Notes: a model not told the origin generated them from the letters alone. A DNA stretch of 64,000 nt from Sagittula sp. P11 (GCF_002814095.1 NZ_CP021913.1:4346501-4410500), one strand, 5' to 3'. Positions 56,401-56,661 are shown, numbered from the stretch's first letter. Numbers and translations are program-made.

Positions 56401-56661
56401 GTTGCCGTCCCGGATGCGGATGTCGGCGACGCCCCGTTCCTGCTGACCGATCCGATCCCCGGAACGGCCAGCCCGGACGTGCCGCGCGTGTCCGACACGC
56501 TGGTCGTCTGGACCGCGCCCGAAGAGACGGCTCCGCAGGACGGCGAGACGGCATCCGGCAACGAGAAGGCTGCATCCGACACCGGCAAGAAGGCCGGGGC
56601 GGATGTGACATGGAAGGCGCGCAGCGGTCTGCTTGATCGGCTGAGCGGCCTGTTCCACTGA
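17449..56661 (+). CDS. Giant LEPR-XLL-type repetitive surface protein, 13,070 residues
   Basis: One open frame of 39.2 kb encodes a protein of roughly 1.3 MDa (estimated from length). Its order is: polar basic N-terminus; LEPR-XLL-like motif MEPRFLLSAD (residues 55-64); beta-rich repeats interrupted by Gln/Asn-rich linkers (about 520-3,480); alternating 64-residue modules (about 3,970-5,470); YxxxGGxxIGGL modules; AYVG modules (about 5,970-7,250); a long less regular stretch; Calx-beta-like repeats (about 9,860-10,270); RTX-like nonapeptides (about 11,300-12,240); two lectin-like sandwiches; and a metzincin motif at 12,907-12,917. It is very poor in Cys (I noticed two) and rich in Asp, Ala, Gly, Ser and Thr, as expected of an extracellular calcium-binding adhesin or cell-coat fibre. 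The ATG at 17449 has GAGGGAG before it; the upstream in-frame ATG at 17392 has none. No classical signal peptide is seen, so export probably needs the genes downstream. Confidence 0.92.
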   Translation: MALPFEPRSSKREKRSTASWDQAFSWFTDLGTRSFRRTRRMAPGGKLPGLKMEAMEPRFLLSADAAPFLADMSMTTGNDYLLKYDSLTQSINLYDKQANSLIAQRLVQEITYVRVTGTAGDDSLELDFSDGFVSPIDIRFDGGDGADTVTLSGATLDAVTLSISGEGSADIKMSDVSHTLSLSLTGTEAVHDQNTATDRLYSDATTHGQNIRIQDNSGSTADNIGTIAGDGLLAYTFTAETGTITVDAGVGDDDIALESLDTGLAGRVLLSGGAGTDAVTGPPVDLTWTVTGENAGEVAGVSFVSVETLIGAADTEDVFVVQAGGSLSGGLDGGTGGFDTLVFDGGSFQSVEYLAYDLHSGVITRDGVSLNYAGLEPINDNSDAANRVIDLSSMSDTAEITQDGTGLHITPSLFGITIPPNIPAGLTFETVNIATLPTESLTINLGDSADFQGDAIPFLSRDKVTISGPVDLGNIHLTIDGQGDKDQVVIAGDLTVGDLTVNAEIIDVTGSITANIETVGSHTSTGTVTLNALAEDDGVIVDGDSPSFLQGIGLEGFFVAATTATVEVSGSITAGGALVMTAEGAVNISAGTGDLAGAGVLDLTGVVALPDVAVRIDGATLSAESVTATATADIDVTVADDAGADDTNSTTADAAVSVVAVYGDSAIFVDGASAITATSGAVTLGAVSELNVATKADGSTEAGAKGATLAVATIGITTSMSVASTASITAGSGDVALASTLTSVVSTEAISTQDGADDGAGANQSEQRLQDPNDDGDTSDQAAGQGGSVSFAGAVAVTDYRPVTLVTLGGTVNSGQALTLTALSTDSVTTKADASVTGSGGGATGVGIGVAIGIVDSSVSAAITGGDLTAANGVTLLAHMDADETFSIEAISGIGDGAKTAVAGSLAIHVGLADVTATVGGTLDLNGSNLSVSALSETRTVTRAVPSEDGVTGESTGVGASVALAIIDYQTFAGVDDNATITNGADLTLSATSNQDVETVAKSGATGGASGTAFVPVAAITMLFSDTAAEIGVGTGAVSFAGDIGLSATHNAGAETTGEGNAEGGTAVGVSFGLTVDEQTSMVRVLRDLASTGGAIALTSTSLIRSRTDAKASAAGAAEDDGSSPEGVDDTTSQQAGFADDQAAARTGSGPRTTDTQSAEGQGGGKMSVAAAISLTIQNVDTVTVPADGVSITADEGLSLVALSNVDALADADGSASQGTSGSIGAAASLTYSNVSTLASSGAGTTLTGDGIEIRSGVATRNVPLTVQSGKALDEDADTIVLGEDHGLSTGDAVVYTNNSGGNDIGGLTSGQTYYIVEDTNGRVKLAATEPDANADPAVTIDLSLNAASGEHQLQKGTEDAKTFDPTTDVFGLDSSEKSSLRTGDAVTYTTNGTDTDIGGLTNGTTYFAIIDEEGDLKLATSSENALKGEAIEITSAGSGTSHQLAETVSRAAADSTSGASDGDLGIAGSLAINVAEVNTNATHADTSTAVLRDSTGGDGAVGALTVSATAETMAGVDANAQQSEAGKTGVGFSFGLNITDHNTRATYEGGALLDTVTGSPDDVTVEASGTYSMLTNVEGGAQSTGGTGATPVLGISVAMNDTSAVFEDGDALTIGGDLTAKATHVADSTTIAKGDTKGTDAAVGISFALTVAEDDVTAQLLRDVTSTGGGVSVTAEGASASTTESQASATGAPEDNSNQNVNDQTGAQAGQAQSQSAARTSSGATPSSASTGQGQANASNNGSSLTVAAAISLNIADMDVIASIDNGAVVNTTGAVEVTARGNMDAQAEADGSATTIPASGTNSTNIGAAVALNWGSADIDAILGDADVTAGGLTVQALMFERGDDDTHTFGAKATSGASGGSTGVAGSFALNLPSVSTSALVSNDAVVAITGAGDVVVKSVSKTESSVVAGAATDAKKAQSTGSSSSGGTSGTSGTGSSSTKSGNTIGVGVSIGVNVSDMLTEASLGGNAALTGAQNLTIEADGTHAMTTSVEGGAEAAGGSAVTPVIGISVAQNAVRADLPSGTELTILGDLTVKASLDADTSTDANGSADATNAAIGASLALTITFDSAVATLSRSVTAGGAVLVSAAAVTVSRGDARASAVGSQQANSQGQAQTSGGSVQSQTDNQVTEANNRSATSGTGNTATSPSNRQQTNSGQLTVAAAIGINIAQTESRAVLAGAPGTPITVEADGAVTVKSEANDDANARADGQATLKKKASQGNNTSNDTTIGAAIAVNVAQIDNIALMNDASVTGNGINVQALMAAREVKVEASELSTVDTDADTIFVGEPEVAFTTGEQVTYNMGAGGTAIDGLTDGTDYYVILGDNGTIQLAASQSDAEEGKAIDLKDQGAGDAHELVRTAQTPENTTADPVEFDPDETRVEIVFDNPGGLQTGEAVVYDTDGAAIGGLTNGETYFAIVEADGRLKLAASRDDAMKGEAIELTSAASGDAHKLTEAAHSNGATSVSGASGGKTSVAGSVAVNVALGETSALYGETAQLTVTGGGASTVEAKAATYTLTRALSAKDTAGKSLGLGLSFAIGVSEHDVLASVAGGATLADFGDLSVSVTSDHVAATQAKAGSVTTATDGTSVGGSLALMVSLNDTEATVPAGATGLSVDGNLSVTAAHTLDLLTEADADTKGNTGVGIALGMAWAEDDTRALLGRDVSTTGPTADDVTVSATSVTTALTVSQGSSQGAKKKQSNGDGTTANEQSASATGAANQQSGATLNDPQPGSQVQSGNNTAATQTTNPGGQGGNAQQSTQQTTGGAVQVAGAIAATVVVSDAEAVVEDVTINATGDMTVRALNDADASSIATGLALNTSDGQTGVGAAVAVNVAVLKAKATVAAGTISTGSLTVEAGTSDGETNEMQTVALAGAGVKQKSNQQQNQGGGGTNTNGGLAIAGAAGVNYYESDTDASIADGATVTAVSGDVDMTARQSVGVQNIAGGASLLLSNSNGGGGGGSGSDGGTSVGAAVAVNIVPIDTDVSIGAGATVTAQGSVSMLADSEIVPMEIVIPDVLPEALGIGEIETGLFVTGLAIGASIASGGGDQQGSGSDAGAGSAVINVFTPDTRAIVGAGSTITATTGDISVRAESETRVTDSAGSLGFSTSGSGVGVGLDVTVHEATTLAIIEGGDPLGTPTTLQAGGNIIVEAQSVEDFFQLAVNVGAGDSTSGAGGANVLVNITDTQARINNALDAADGAASVAADGSVVVQARSKTIADSYAGSGGGSLSGSAVGISVDVLVDLDDTQAIIGNGTDIVARGNGASGVEIAGDTFDSNGDPVTETVRGLAVTASSYDALYQLAIAASASLGSDNSGSNGGGGGSSQSGGGSSTTIGIAGAVTIAVLKGETKAVLGDDVDVNADAAANNLEAHALQGITIRGTDQTTIGQDAGGGTFALNGDVGLTGSVAVIDSDQSVWGTALGDNTLRSKGGGVTLDAHGATDIDTLVIAIAGVVDTGSSNQQSSSGGDIKFAGAGAVTVNLVDNEVLAEVGADSEIATTGALSIQAADNSDITSDSGGVAFALSTGQSQGGTTAGSVGASVAVNDITQTIRATVTDTPITAASVDMDAINNAEVDTLTIAGSASVSNSSTAFGGAGSGSGNYIDATTIASISNPSGVQVVNAAGGAVSVNALDNAKINADAGAGALAVSTASSGNNAGAVAIGAAMAVNHITKTTTAEVHAATVTSAAFTTEALSTSEIDAFTFAVSGSLSSGSGTLALSGAGSGSGNEVTSSVLASVRQSSITATGPVTINAAEAGRIDATTGSLGIALNVGSGTGAKVGVGLGIAVTLNDVTASAIAESEDTSINAGTQDVSITADNTASIDSTAFGVSLSVSTSQSGASVGVSANVAVSLNDINLETRALVTDTAGGDSDSVLAGDLTVSATDSGNITADATSVGLAVSSSSSSVSVSGAVNVSVADNTITSTTEALIDSVDATLSGAVDMDASSEKVITAIVTAASVGVSLGSGSGASASLTGAGSRSYNETTNSVLAAIRNADVTATGDVTLDAVDSTEISATLVAVAASVSVGGGSGASASLTVAVSDAQNVIQNTTRAVIEGGSEVRSTGGAMRLDASSDGSITATAVAASLGVSTGGGSVSLSGAGAGANADNSITNTVEAGVLGASDAIVDGALDITATDAASVTATVVTAAISADLGGSGSANITLSAAVSLADNSISNTVAAHVVSSGIDAGGAVTIKADSTKAIDAVQVAAAVAVSIGSGTVSFAGAFGVAQAQNTIGGSTTAGIFGADIASIGGALDIDAVSGSTINATLVAATASVSAGSGTVSLAMSAAIALATNEISSVVLAGIDDTPVMTTGGAVTVDATNSSQIDATSVGVAIAVSATSGSVSLAASLALAQANNTILGSTDAIVSDSGVTAGGAVGIGLTDSAQINADVIAASVSVSLSSGGVAGSLSVAVALSENVIGGTGRAAIDTASVVAQGGGITLDAVSTKSITATGVAAAISVSGSGSVAVSGAGAGVDVSNTITNTFGAEILNAPQVQASGAIGVTASDTSTITATIVSGAAAVAVGGSASVAGAVAVTLAENTLSGALEARISGSDVDALGGGVNVAATANNTIDATAVAASLSVSASGSFGAAGAGAGASATNTMTNSVKALIENGSDVDGAGAVTVSATDSSSIEAEVASVAASISGSSTAAISISIAVPIATNSISTVTLASIDASDVDATSVSVTSLRDGSITAVSAAVSVSISVSGSFSLSAAGAGAVADNFIGGGGEASIRGSNVTTTAGGVTVEADDTNSISATLVAASVGVAGSGGASISLAIAATVTTNELTGTTLATIQGSDVDAAGHITVDARNENTIDATAVAAAISVAGGYVGIAGAGAGAESVSSMSNSVEASIIDSPDVDADTGVTIHAEDASTITNATAAAAMAVGVGAGGGAVSVAVTLVEVNYDTAVKAHIGGSDVRTTGGDVTLTALASGTIDVEGYGIGVAVSGGAVGISGAGTGVVTRVNAGSLVEASIFGGSDVRALDGAVILDAQDQTGIDVDALGVTLAASGGSVALSISATVIVAETEIEGTVRAEIDDSNVVAGNGNVDVLASSTTSSDLEATGIALSAAGGTFGGSIALAAGVVHNTIAQVVEAVIDNADTADGQAVTASGAVNVSAEDSVMMTAISRAISIAVSGGYVGLAVSVSAAIATNTLAGSTIARVQNSRVDANGGPVTVTAQTSSQLDTQPIAFAFSASVAFASLAAAGAGASGINTVTREVSSTIEAASNVTANGAVTVEAHDVLEANAQVGSAAVSLGLVGFAISVAIGKNLIATQVLAAIDDSTVTAEAGNILVDADATHEDGDIVTEVSMVSVNGVLGGAGAGGEAVSQLETDVTARVRGSQLTAQGVGSTVDVDADSIDWARAEIIGVAVSPVGLAISALVSTGIVEGATRAVVDGNTQITADGALDVTADSVAKGLPEGDAIAVGGIGGAITIMDAQVNRVTEAYVGGQVAPGTLVDTRLDRISLPGQDVPFVDGEIVTYNSNGGTAIGGLVSGQQYYVLAGETGTIQLAALRTGESLVNLGDNTIRVGDQSEPLVTNDEVRYQANGNDVIGGLTDNTTYYVNVLSGGRIQLMDAPNGNVIDLTSTGGAGTHTIERVNPSEADINFDPITVTEDQDFLAREVVDLTSTGTGSNHTFTRGTVAGITAVDTDDTEDSLTLDTGGIAFETGETVVYTTTGSAIGGLVNGGTYLVQAIDDGTVKLAALAPTGAAVNTGGDTIFVGDPASPFFTGEVVQYDSNGNAAIGGLVDGAFYTVIAGEDGTIRLVNDLDGYVDTTNDTINVGTPATAFTTGEEVTYVKGSGSLIDGLSDGGTYYVIDMGSGLIRLADSLANANNGIGVDLTSGGSGFGHAIQRTGEPDVLFDPELAIVNLTSAGGGAEHILHRSTSDDVFIDITLDLPEDFYLQRGTFIDLSSAGSGVQSLQRQDIGTVSFDPSALTGTAGTAPAATVLNIGGHKLNVEATSAYEATADSVAGGFGLLAGATVTKSVASVVGDTLAYVGEGTQVVAGALDVIATSNDAANSLNEFYAIGGALSVNVTIADATIDSRTEAFTGTMAGATPTANSVTSITLTQGANGNGRAFIDANGSQTANAEAEGIGASFGISVNVLVPTADVSGAVRAYVGETTVLDADRLDVTADGDVMDATAKVRSGTISGFASISVLQSSALVSGEVEAFIGAQNDTGSSLTAAPQVTITPTGADVGDGAVVVAADATMDAAADTVLVGASFGLTVSAARPKAEVSGATRAYVRDGVAMSAATLDINAGNSALDAIQYNATTQTILASLAGLASVSYLEGEATVTGEVSAYLGAPFDGPVTGGAGVVDITGAVTIDAWSDMNATAGFGDLGFTANLGGLAAISIFDTTTDVAGTTRAFVGQGGTLNAASLAVHAQGDYDATSTTLGVTLSGVVAFTDITANATVSGTVDAHVGSAYNATPSSNIGIVDIEGAVTITAIGNMYAAPTIGNLTASSIAISLFDQRATISGAVRAYVGQGVDLEADSLTILADTPFTQVGAAENYGGHEYGMGAYARSASLSLGLLASVTDIKSVATVNGTVEAFIGAGRDLVASDVQTDVDITGGAVSVSADSDMRAVSDIDSLSASLGLSLNLFQNDANVSGRTSAFVRDGVNLTASSLDVSAGNALVPNDRVINQAVALASSFGIGFIGEGTSLKPTATVSSIIEAFVGAPDDVAAGGAPGAVVAVTGGVDSMNVTALGDIDAISRTDSVSAGGLVQIGNFEPTAIAGGKTRAYAGNGIELHVSDLNLLADGDAKADAELLSVGVTGGVAVNGLKPTAITSNDVEAYVGRNDDATETTDVVVRVLGQDGMSRGTVDAVALGSTIADAETRGFAAAGIVGVSLATSVAAMEGKTRAYVGRYTDLTAGDVNLTATEVAAQALSEVASTSVSGAVDVAVLTSEAYAARITETFVGDHSTVNLGAHNLTGVATTKVLDNANQLVPMASASIASVGGAGLVDVNDMTVIAVVGQKDPAGQESATRAYVGSNSDVTANNVTLDAVSSTTVEADASNFSAAGLVAVSVSTITARNAHDGAVYIGDDTDLTLDGTLHMLADNTVTARPQSKNTGFAGAVSVGSATIRTDLDADTDAWIGKNGIISADSIDMEARGLHTAEAAALNTGVAGLVDVALLDVQVVDNGGASVRIGAANGDATPGTTSITTTSGGIDLDAALTSNVTALTSATSVSGLGSGIDTDTSAINNAAVKGHIGSGVDVDAATVFHMQGKLLGKTDASATSVQLTGGVSVNVSDTESTFSPDVVMTTGQGGSIHAGQSVTVLGLLNYDEVNDEFLRFSDGYGAFGNAEGTGVALLAAVDHTVIDVDNNSLVDVTVAENMSLTSTSGDINVAARHSNEAYGAGSTGGFGGFARVADITADIKATGTTNVSFLGDVGDGTAAAASDINFDAAALSAATSTMSSGGGSIFGDFAEGQANATTNHTINATFGGSGSTMNVANNINGKAFLLADADASGSTNGFGGFVSSASVGTAAAATGVVNFTVGATDHVEAGNLIELVAEQGGEGSDISDGTVLNSSAANDTINFGNLHKLNDGATITYSGTTGGGLTSGKDYTVVVFDDTQIQLGTRFAQGNVTVNRDTITIANHAFEDGDQVIYNSNGGTPITGLSNGSKYQVKVVDENTIKLQTIGFTEVEDSFTRAIVDVVDDKILDTSTPFNNGDVVTYRPAEPRIFVSTFVDAIVTLDNENTEVNEFSSTQDGSNVGRIFLPGHGFSNGDAVIYTALDGYEIPGLNSGQTYYVVNGGAAIGGTPLGAAYQPDANFIRLAANPEDAIGRDLDPDPGVFDYDPVAIINLPYRSDNADTGFGFEGHSLIGVGESPVGDLNPGQSYYVVEKDANGYKLATDAAGTNIVNLYLSGNTEGGSHRFVREGIDLQSTGPGSNQTLVFDLTSNSLSGVFDGVGGAAGFALPESADGIVNSSAGGSGGSLGWSNQRGKTYAAQVASTNFTMAANGHLKADDITIRTDGDANAVANADGGGGGSISIAGAEAYATVVNTSLIDIGQNAVLDAFNDITVKGILKSYAASEAETTSGSLLGAGADGTAESRIYYGVDQQINGDLTAGDAILIQNLVDNNATAKSEAYGGGIFGVSTSVDAVAEVRKASQLNANSGIWARHNVSLLEDPDAAGDAEARINAYYDQFRGAEITLNGAADLVAQTITITSDVTRNRANSNTNTVAGAAGGSAKSYSTSRIVAENRVVLNNGSELTGNESILVQAQNLNTNNFAKSKARLYAIGGSTRANSTNEVTNDVKIEGHWESILRTADLDVNAIDTGVDNDRSRSPGGGYIGPRRRGGDSSTDLTRDIFWEAHVILLGEPNPYLHIDRNGVIQSLSNIDFLGVNAGKTVGDTLDFISASNKQVVLDDIIFDQAGKATFYASADSRYNSLGRIWGNEGLIESQRSWDFVTLINESEWDLVINHIDAIDGGAVVDVIVDDIKFDGSGEGNNTSNTAGTVGNTFEFRLNLLYPQTAVRILNMDHALDSFDFYTGPVFDNTSLNTADSDIILLGGIENTFGHTQIINERGNIRADQPELRMSDPNAPSVVVTPVFEEALIRTNTIELDASGDIGNQSALTGRKAVAVELLRIEHAVGEDDPIELKEISLTADAGGDAVLDITLHDRTTDAGPVTVEIERIRAGDDVDVVINDSLVGNAPSTLTGLSVQTFNPPDLVTTQARTGSYFRYWSPDADGGASYYDFIGRSLNTTATEVDSTYVFVEVRAGDDIDIGHVTTNDVYTDGAGNPLPGEENRSYRTTDLSYSLPNPNPRKITDIDVTPAASSTTVNFVVFGDADWTGGSSDDGVEQIWLTTNGNILAQELSGDMLVGHIHSTAGDVTLWSGGRILDADGTATVDVTAANITLYSGVPTGAQSGSAVLTLLLGQSDGFTAGGLTVLNGVGSPGTGGIGEGDDFLEINVDRNNAGGATGHNLDAFDTNAGTNTGIFIDEMTGDLRVGQVETGGDVSLRTVAGSIVDRPEDGAEDVTDADIIARAVNLDANGLGASIGEIGNDLEIDSRNGSAGSETVDGVSLDAAQDDVALEALQNIFVTETEGALRLVLAHALYGTIRLTVRETSETEENLLLVDSGVANFAESDARYPGLQDDHNRVVAHGTIFAERGDVLLLVADGVVTDANSDLLAAGDITIFGDANYVDGADQASDPDAGYGTRMTLRGRMIAGAEVTPGQDGFNAGQQGGPVMGSAIATFTTPVYGTTIFGNDDVDQIQFGDTSGGSGQTTQGSDGFIYLGSRTTVYGSDTAPTDGAGVNGKGLSIGDDGEDRFRVYFLQDTATVTSPSMLDALQALGQADAGHTLTLDGQADTDTYEIYVLGSDGTDERNYVINALDTGAEDDGVDELHVLAPSASLTDPDGTDDIFLMRAMQYIGGEAADRPGFVALLHGTVSTYQDVVQFNEDSAEVSRIQYDSGINGRMIVEGREGDDQFYSDDVTVITTLDGGAGDDTFQVGQIFGMNRTLDANMLPTDIFPELVATTRGWLSPGSSAPLVAQGGTGNDTFRVYSNQSELRLEGDDDNDLFIVRAFALAATTDFDWNGDSYDADPSQGAIDVDDLEAGAAVMEALETLRTTNGWTVAQAIDNLTDADVAGFDIFINAAWRTDLKAKMAVNGATSFNINGDFGINFLDLLLTPTVTDDVIVLDADGVASPQIGLGFSVAQAPDIRAGGGQDEVRYNVNAPVSVDGGAGFDKMVILGTEFADDIVIRADGIFGAGLNVRYSTIEAIEVDGLEGDDEFFVLSTAFGVSYRVIGGLGSDVINVGGDVTEDIVTRELEGATGTVDHLVRSSDVLYDGVVIDGFDYNVARDDSGLVVINEEAAGDTSQGRTVVGEESLLADQYADFYTIRLAQAPTDVVYVTVSAARSFQEERDIDPITGQPYDLNPDFLTDALGETVWLSAVDPTGGATPGGATVTDLDFQRTVVINGVTAYISQNAITYAFTAANYANEVGVYVFAPDDDRSEGDRVTVIQHSVVSEDIAYNGIDVRNVEVEVLDNDTPGIKVREVDAAGNDDGRTVVVEGTDTTELTDEVRLSLARDPGFGETVVVDIVVDVDSDNALEFSNITGDSRLNLFASTSVRPSDGMVVIGTMTFTNNGAPGWDDEIRLGVEARDDFVREDLEIAVLEFERNDATTDADYIFPNLRSGFQMLDVEVHDNETSGAVVLETGGDTLLVPDNADTVTDETETDSYQIRLTRQPDDSVTVAVLTDGLADVTSIEGITITPEDYAVIGGLQATQLFSGNLVFGTDGSGNLTVTRGEGADLGSFQDEGFFGESLEASVRFDGTVTFGNDGTNLTIGGAGVGGSFSAGDTIRVRAGSAGGFDTNNDDYVVSSVSANQIVLTALLANGDWDTAGSADDVQLSDFATVPGERIRLDGLSGAFAANNGDYVVMSVSADGQTLTLTATTADVPGWAQGAADTEAVLSDLAENFVFEGTVSFGEETDPLAFPGQFLDIGVAGAQEGWLADGFLEGMWVRISDLNGGNPAVEAKIQLIRGDNDSQDAKLQLIHVTIDGTEMALADTWLGDAAADQVQVVRIAPEVTFTDGNWYDLQTVTLTADADYVVPPTRDGVKIFPVSTHLLSKLRGPLAVEGGPAGADRSLTAGVKLPGEADDFLIAIGAQPPESQQIDVLNIFNDSSQADTSGVLTQTTLRGFGMADDLVFENVSGPLYGEAPEGSTSITVPGGISFGKINYGSLSVGADSAQSTIEVLNIMLGQGNDTLEINGTLDPAPFVSAQNVFSFSAPGQDPDQEDAFDGFYTVRSEDIDWKAEGFLPNQTVTVDGVPGVFFTVVEVADAIYLDGEGQPVLQSGAFLRDPNDNSVLVLEAVGSLTAAQLDDLVAAFAGEVRLVAVDALVLDHYTYGVESTPTGAVLTGIDWESEGFLEGHLINIGGEDGSFDTAVQYRVLSIEGDRMEILGDTIEAAVAASSNIWVQGPHGGLTVVHGGGNLPVQTFGAYTTETISDSNYLLRDDGRDWANDGYTVGQLIYIEGETDTREILAILDAGDVPSATTDFDKPDGASATWGNGSVLVLSGDPIAPVDENGDGSIDIHKSVALKVEVTTTVTLLADQLGRTDGGSWLDDGFAPGQVIFIEGIPGGFTIDSVTAETITLAGAAIHECVIEEGTEITVYRIDLSRDDGAQVGGDHFIIGLDLDALGVDASDGIDAAEQAILDNAVLAGSESPLVVYGDTSQDGVWYGGRSSDRLGLEFGPKPFNPFPDLPDEENEDDEWVFPLANPFDFAGNDVIDASALFAYRDAQSVGFTAYGGAGNDSIIGSQAGDHLAGGSGDDTILGQDGTDHIYGDSGVNVNILTRALHIVTSDNSPAPTIDPTQGASDQTFKPVRVASPMRDDMQAGVDVLYGDDSIAGTPENTPNIIFGDHGQVVMWVDDPNLPPVLLQRIQTTDMGLVLEINTVEFQNGGDDVIFGSAIEDLLIGGAGNDMIDGREGDDLIFGDHVSLTQRFLDAFGNRVDHPTDMLDMTSLRFQALAGVLMYSRTDRNSAALMGDGTTAARTPEFAYAATGTDSLNEYNSGRLLTNGIAQMYRDTDGPDWWSAFEIDYAQFHTFAINDGREGVGSFGNDYIAGGAGNDQIFGQLGHDVIQGDGSIDDAVAGIAHVGAARVPNVDGFGIDDPVGPLTVVASFEALTDGQDYIEGGGGRDVVFGGLGQDDIVGGSSDFYSLVTSENRPDSDDWLFGGAGLQIDRNNGFDPLADTDGNPETYGEDVTTALGVAYADKHGRDSDAIVGDNGDIIRIVGVNGVDINPTGDPANGPNYVEFNYDNYGGEKIVVRGVRLIDYTPGGPDFAPETEGQGRLMWSETCDPNDGFWSTDIGGHDEVHGETGDDFIYLGGGFDIAFGDADDDDIIGGWGHDWISGGTGDDGILGDDGRIFTSRNTSAERAGELGQNETLYGIDYLLNRDPDTRTSQGNVLNELIRTPGNVQVELINVAGELKKSVDLTPFALGETWVIDDPLGQNPRYADDVIFGGLGVDWLHGGDGDDAISGAEALEDSYAPRFGQLRDENGALMFDEFGEPVIGIVGLYKSDFNSPFNPADILAFGDDTDPWNDPKPIRARLGEFFLYDEYDARRTILFELSEDHTGTTGYHGLVWGDDGSTVSDDTDPTLLHYFLNFHDNEGVSALGYVAFEPNGQTPDEDVPAEFRQSDGDDMIFGDLGNDWIVGGTGRDRMYGGFGNDLMNADDVMGGPAVYLRDAEGGLILDGGAPVKLSDVSVHDAHSGLNDGTDTHWLYEDRAFGGAGLDILIGNTKGDRLIDWVGEFNSYIVPFAPFGIATVSRQVPPHLFDFLYAQAFGDGVDITRTADGNAPNHNDRYSNVALLQGGLRGEIGLVTQKDHGYWQDQTGGPSDPQAGNIPGGRRDVLRTSDFNNNSGDIFIRDTGNMTVQGGALTLAATSNTSQASAVYNLDEYLPGYYEIRAQISTAKPTGGSKSNAYIIFDYKSDIDFKYAGINISNNKIEMGYRDASGYHELVQSNKPVRIKPDTMYDVLVAVNGTNVTVQVNGVNWFTYDYVPEIDIDGQPIPLNKGFVGFATDGGTATVDNFTVQVLPPDWTMEMTDSFEAAPALFMQPESGDWTLDTVTAEYAALVGDDSVAVSLIDLGADVSASSVLEVETTLAQGDVGGLVFDHYDDTRYKFVLVDAPNDMVLVGHVDGASGVVIDQTFAATLDPAQTQHLKLTTSGASLKIGVNGSNVGSFGFNSVLVDGDIGLMTFDGAAFQDVTVRSNDTAFEVEDGLKATDIGQGADTVTEGEVAALKDAAIRIMVERMSLSAEQEEMLRAVEVTVADLEGALLGRATGHGIHVDADAAGHGWFVDLTPLSNEEYLADVNGVLRALPAAASAGRIDLLSVLTHELDHMLGSVHLSHAVDGDLMGDTLSTGTRLSFFADGEDATTGGTLIYDDTTGGFVTDEGLRHMTSARTLRLDLDAGTVAVPDADVGDAPFLLTDPIPGTASPDVPRVSDTLVVWTAPEETAPQDGETASGNEKAASDTGKKAGADVTWKARSGLLDRLSGLFH
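17611..17640 (+). other. LEPR-XLL-like N-terminal motif (residues 55-64)
   Basis: The motif reads MEPRFLLSAD and follows a basic stretch with RRTRR and KLPGLKMEA. It matches the LEPR-XLL consensus (L-E-P-R-x-L-L-S-A-D) except Met for the first Leu. This short domain is known from the N-termini of very long repetitive proteins in several phyla. Its position before all repeats suggests a sorting tag, but its function is not established. Confidence 0.85.
19000..27880 (+). repeat. Beta-rich repeats with inserted Gln/Asn/Ser/Thr-rich linkers
   Basis: Loosely similar modules end in phrases such as VAAAISLNIADMDVIASI, VAAAIGINIAQTESRAVL and VAGAIAATVVVSDAEAVV. Several of these are preceded by disordered, Gln/Asn/Ser/Thr-rich inserts of 35-65 residues: about 19,710-19,810, 20,800-20,945, 22,540-22,690, 23,770-23,930 and 25,560-25,760, with a shorter one near 26,100-26,150. 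The inserts fall at the same place within the module, just before the strand that begins with a VAAAI-like phrase. Confidence 0.75.
29350..33850 (+). repeat. About 24 alternating A/B modules of about 64 residues
   Basis: Each module contains a GAVTVxAxDxSxIxA strand, a run of alternating small residues (AAAVSVSxGSG) and a turn around Asn before the next unit. Two measured units are exactly 64 codons (192 bases, 29,797 to 29,989). Odd modules close with SGAGAGAxxxNTITNTV-like text, even modules with SxAVxLAxNxIxxxV-like text. The alternation holds for about 24 successive modules. A beta-solenoid of paired turns is the likely fold. Confidence 0.8.
35360..39200 (+). repeat. AYVG/AFIG modules
   Basis: About 20 occurrences of a (T/V)RAYVGxG or VEAFIGAxxD-type turn follow one another with intervening LxVxAxGDxxAxA strands and GLAxxSxxxxxAxVxG helices or strands. 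The two turn types mostly alternate, a second example of paired modules in this protein, with sequence unrelated to the 64-residue set. Confidence 0.7.
47020..48250 (+). repeat. Calx-beta-like repeats
   Basis: Three units begin with a VVINEEAAGDTSQGRTVV-type strand. They continue with DxYxIRLxxxPxDxVxVxV and close on DNDTPGI or DNETSGA. The pattern resembles Calx-beta domains of bacterial adhesins, which bind calcium at inter-domain joints. Family assignment is from motif shape only. Confidence 0.55.
48380..50990 (+). repeat. DGFxxGQxIxIxG modules
   Basis: About six units of the form (W)xxDGFLEGMWVRI or DGFAPGQVIFIEG occur. Each is followed by a strand such as GGFTIDSVTAETITLAG or NNGDYVVMSVSADGQTLTL. 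Spacing is irregular, with non-repeated segments between units. I do not recognise the family. Confidence 0.6.
51364..54175 (+). repeat. RTX-like calcium-binding nonapeptide blocks
   Basis: GGxGNDxIxG-type repeats occur in seven blocks: 51,364-51,495, 51,838-51,945, 52,309-52,392, 52,519-52,610, 53,071-53,240, 53,512-53,592 and 54,064-54,172. Examples are YGGAGNDSIIG, GGSGDDTILG, GGAGNDMIDG and GGTGDDGILG. They are interrupted by longer Trp- and Asp-containing loops. Such repeats fold into calcium-filled parallel beta rolls outside the cell. Confidence 0.88.
54715..55800 (+). other. Two tandem lectin/LamG-like beta-sandwich domains
   Basis: Two segments share the layout of concanavalin-like sandwiches. 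Each has a strand with YKSDIDFKYAGINI or YDDTRYKFVLVD, a short VNGTNVTVQVNGVNW or TSGASLKIGVNGSNV hairpin, and a final GFVGFATDGGTATVDNFTV or GDIGLMTFDGAAFQDVTV edge strand. Carbohydrate or surface binding is a reasonable guess from fold alone. Confidence 0.6.
55840..56230 (+). other. C-terminal matrixin-like metzincin signature
   Basis: HELDHMLGSVH (residues 12,907-12,917) matches the metzincin zinc motif HExxHxxGxxH exactly. A Leu-Met pair follows nine to ten residues later (DLMGD, Met 12,927), where matrixins have the Met-turn. Upstream text such as HVDADAAGHGWFVDLTPLSNEEYL precedes the motif. The catalytic Glu and all three His are present, so a working protease domain is possible, though the domain is short. 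Confidence 0.75.
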
